This document shows positions 63,975-64,000 of a stretch of 64,000 nucleotides of DNA, one piece after another. Origin of the DNA: Neorhizobium sp. JUb45. GTDB lineage: Bacteria; Pseudomonadota; Alphaproteobacteria; Rhizobiales; Rhizobiaceae. Both the position numbers and the translations under genes were made by a program. The stretch spans positions 372,001 to 436,000 of the forward strand of contig NZ_SLYW01000004.1 in NCBI RefSeq assembly GCF_004343585.1. Direction: 5' to 3'. The notes under the pieces were generated by a model that saw nothing but the letters and a program-made list of their open reading frames with translations, made no database searches and was not told where the DNA came from. How positions within the stretch are numbered: the stretch's first letter is position 1; each line of letters starts with the position of its first letter.

Positions 63975-64000
63975 GACGAAGGGAACACGGCGGAAACGTC

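Overview
The window reads as chromosomal DNA of an alphaproteobacterium in the order Hyphomicrobiales, most likely Rhizobiaceae (Agrobacterium/Rhizobium relatives). The support is a high-GC sequence, a gcrA cell-cycle regulator, a PodJ-like polarity protein, a SAM-II riboswitch in front of metZ, the order phoR-pstSCAB-phoU-phoB, and rhizobial-style intergenic repeats. Genes are dense and mostly housekeeping. I see no prophage, insertion sequence, CRISPR array or rRNA. There are two tRNAs, Thr(CGT) and Gly(CCC).

Layout. 1-9.5 kb is the most accessory-looking stretch. It holds the start of an AMP-forming acyl ligase with its own acyl carrier protein, a small unknown protein, an exported tail-collar-domain protein, a roughly 2000-residue autotransporter built from TIG and Ig-like repeats, and an unknown single-pass membrane protein. 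9.8-14 kb has tRNA-Thr, the potassium transporter Kup, and a DUF2231/sorbosone-dehydrogenase-like lipoprotein pair. 14-19 kb is a ferric-siderophore unit: binding protein, two FecCD permeases and an ATPase, facing a DUF2218-siderophore reductase fusion that carries a candidate RirA iron operator. 19-28 kb is the phosphate region: PPK2 diverging from phoR, then a Pho-boxed pstS, a terminator, and pstCAB-phoU-phoB. 28-36 kb contains a PACE-type membrane protein, gcrA, argD-argF, hslO, apaG, metZ under a SAM-II riboswitch, and dcd. gcrA and argD are separated by a region with a cluster of CcrM (GANTC) sites.

36-48 kb contains tRNA-Gly followed by a possible small RNA. It continues with a BcsA-like glycosyltransferase, an S24-type regulator, a LuxR-type response regulator, pyrD, a MATE exporter, a CAP-domain lipoprotein, a TPR methyltransferase and two tandem YitT proteins. 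48-51.5 kb is the ligase-associated DNA-repair pair (Lhr-like helicase and PdeM), split by an inverted pair of repeat elements. 51.5-57.4 kb has a universal stress protein, an ECF sigma/anti-sigma pair diverging from a DUF4394 exported protein, two small unknown genes in a region of plainer base composition, and a TIGR02186/TauE pair. 57.6-64 kb has a podJ-like gene diverging from an acyl-CoA dehydrogenase. The dehydrogenase promoter contains a near-perfect MerR-type (LiuR-like) operator.

Most new or checkable signals are regulatory: the GANTC cluster and palindrome next to gcrA, the MerR-type operator, the triple Pho box, the TGA-N9-TCA iron box, the overlapping terminator/antiterminator after the SAM-II aptamer, and a possible small RNA behind tRNA-Gly. 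I did not find a clearly novel multigene defence or biosynthetic system. The best candidates for something undescribed are the 749-9509 surface/secreted cluster and the glycosyltransferase with an N-terminal MshEN-like region.
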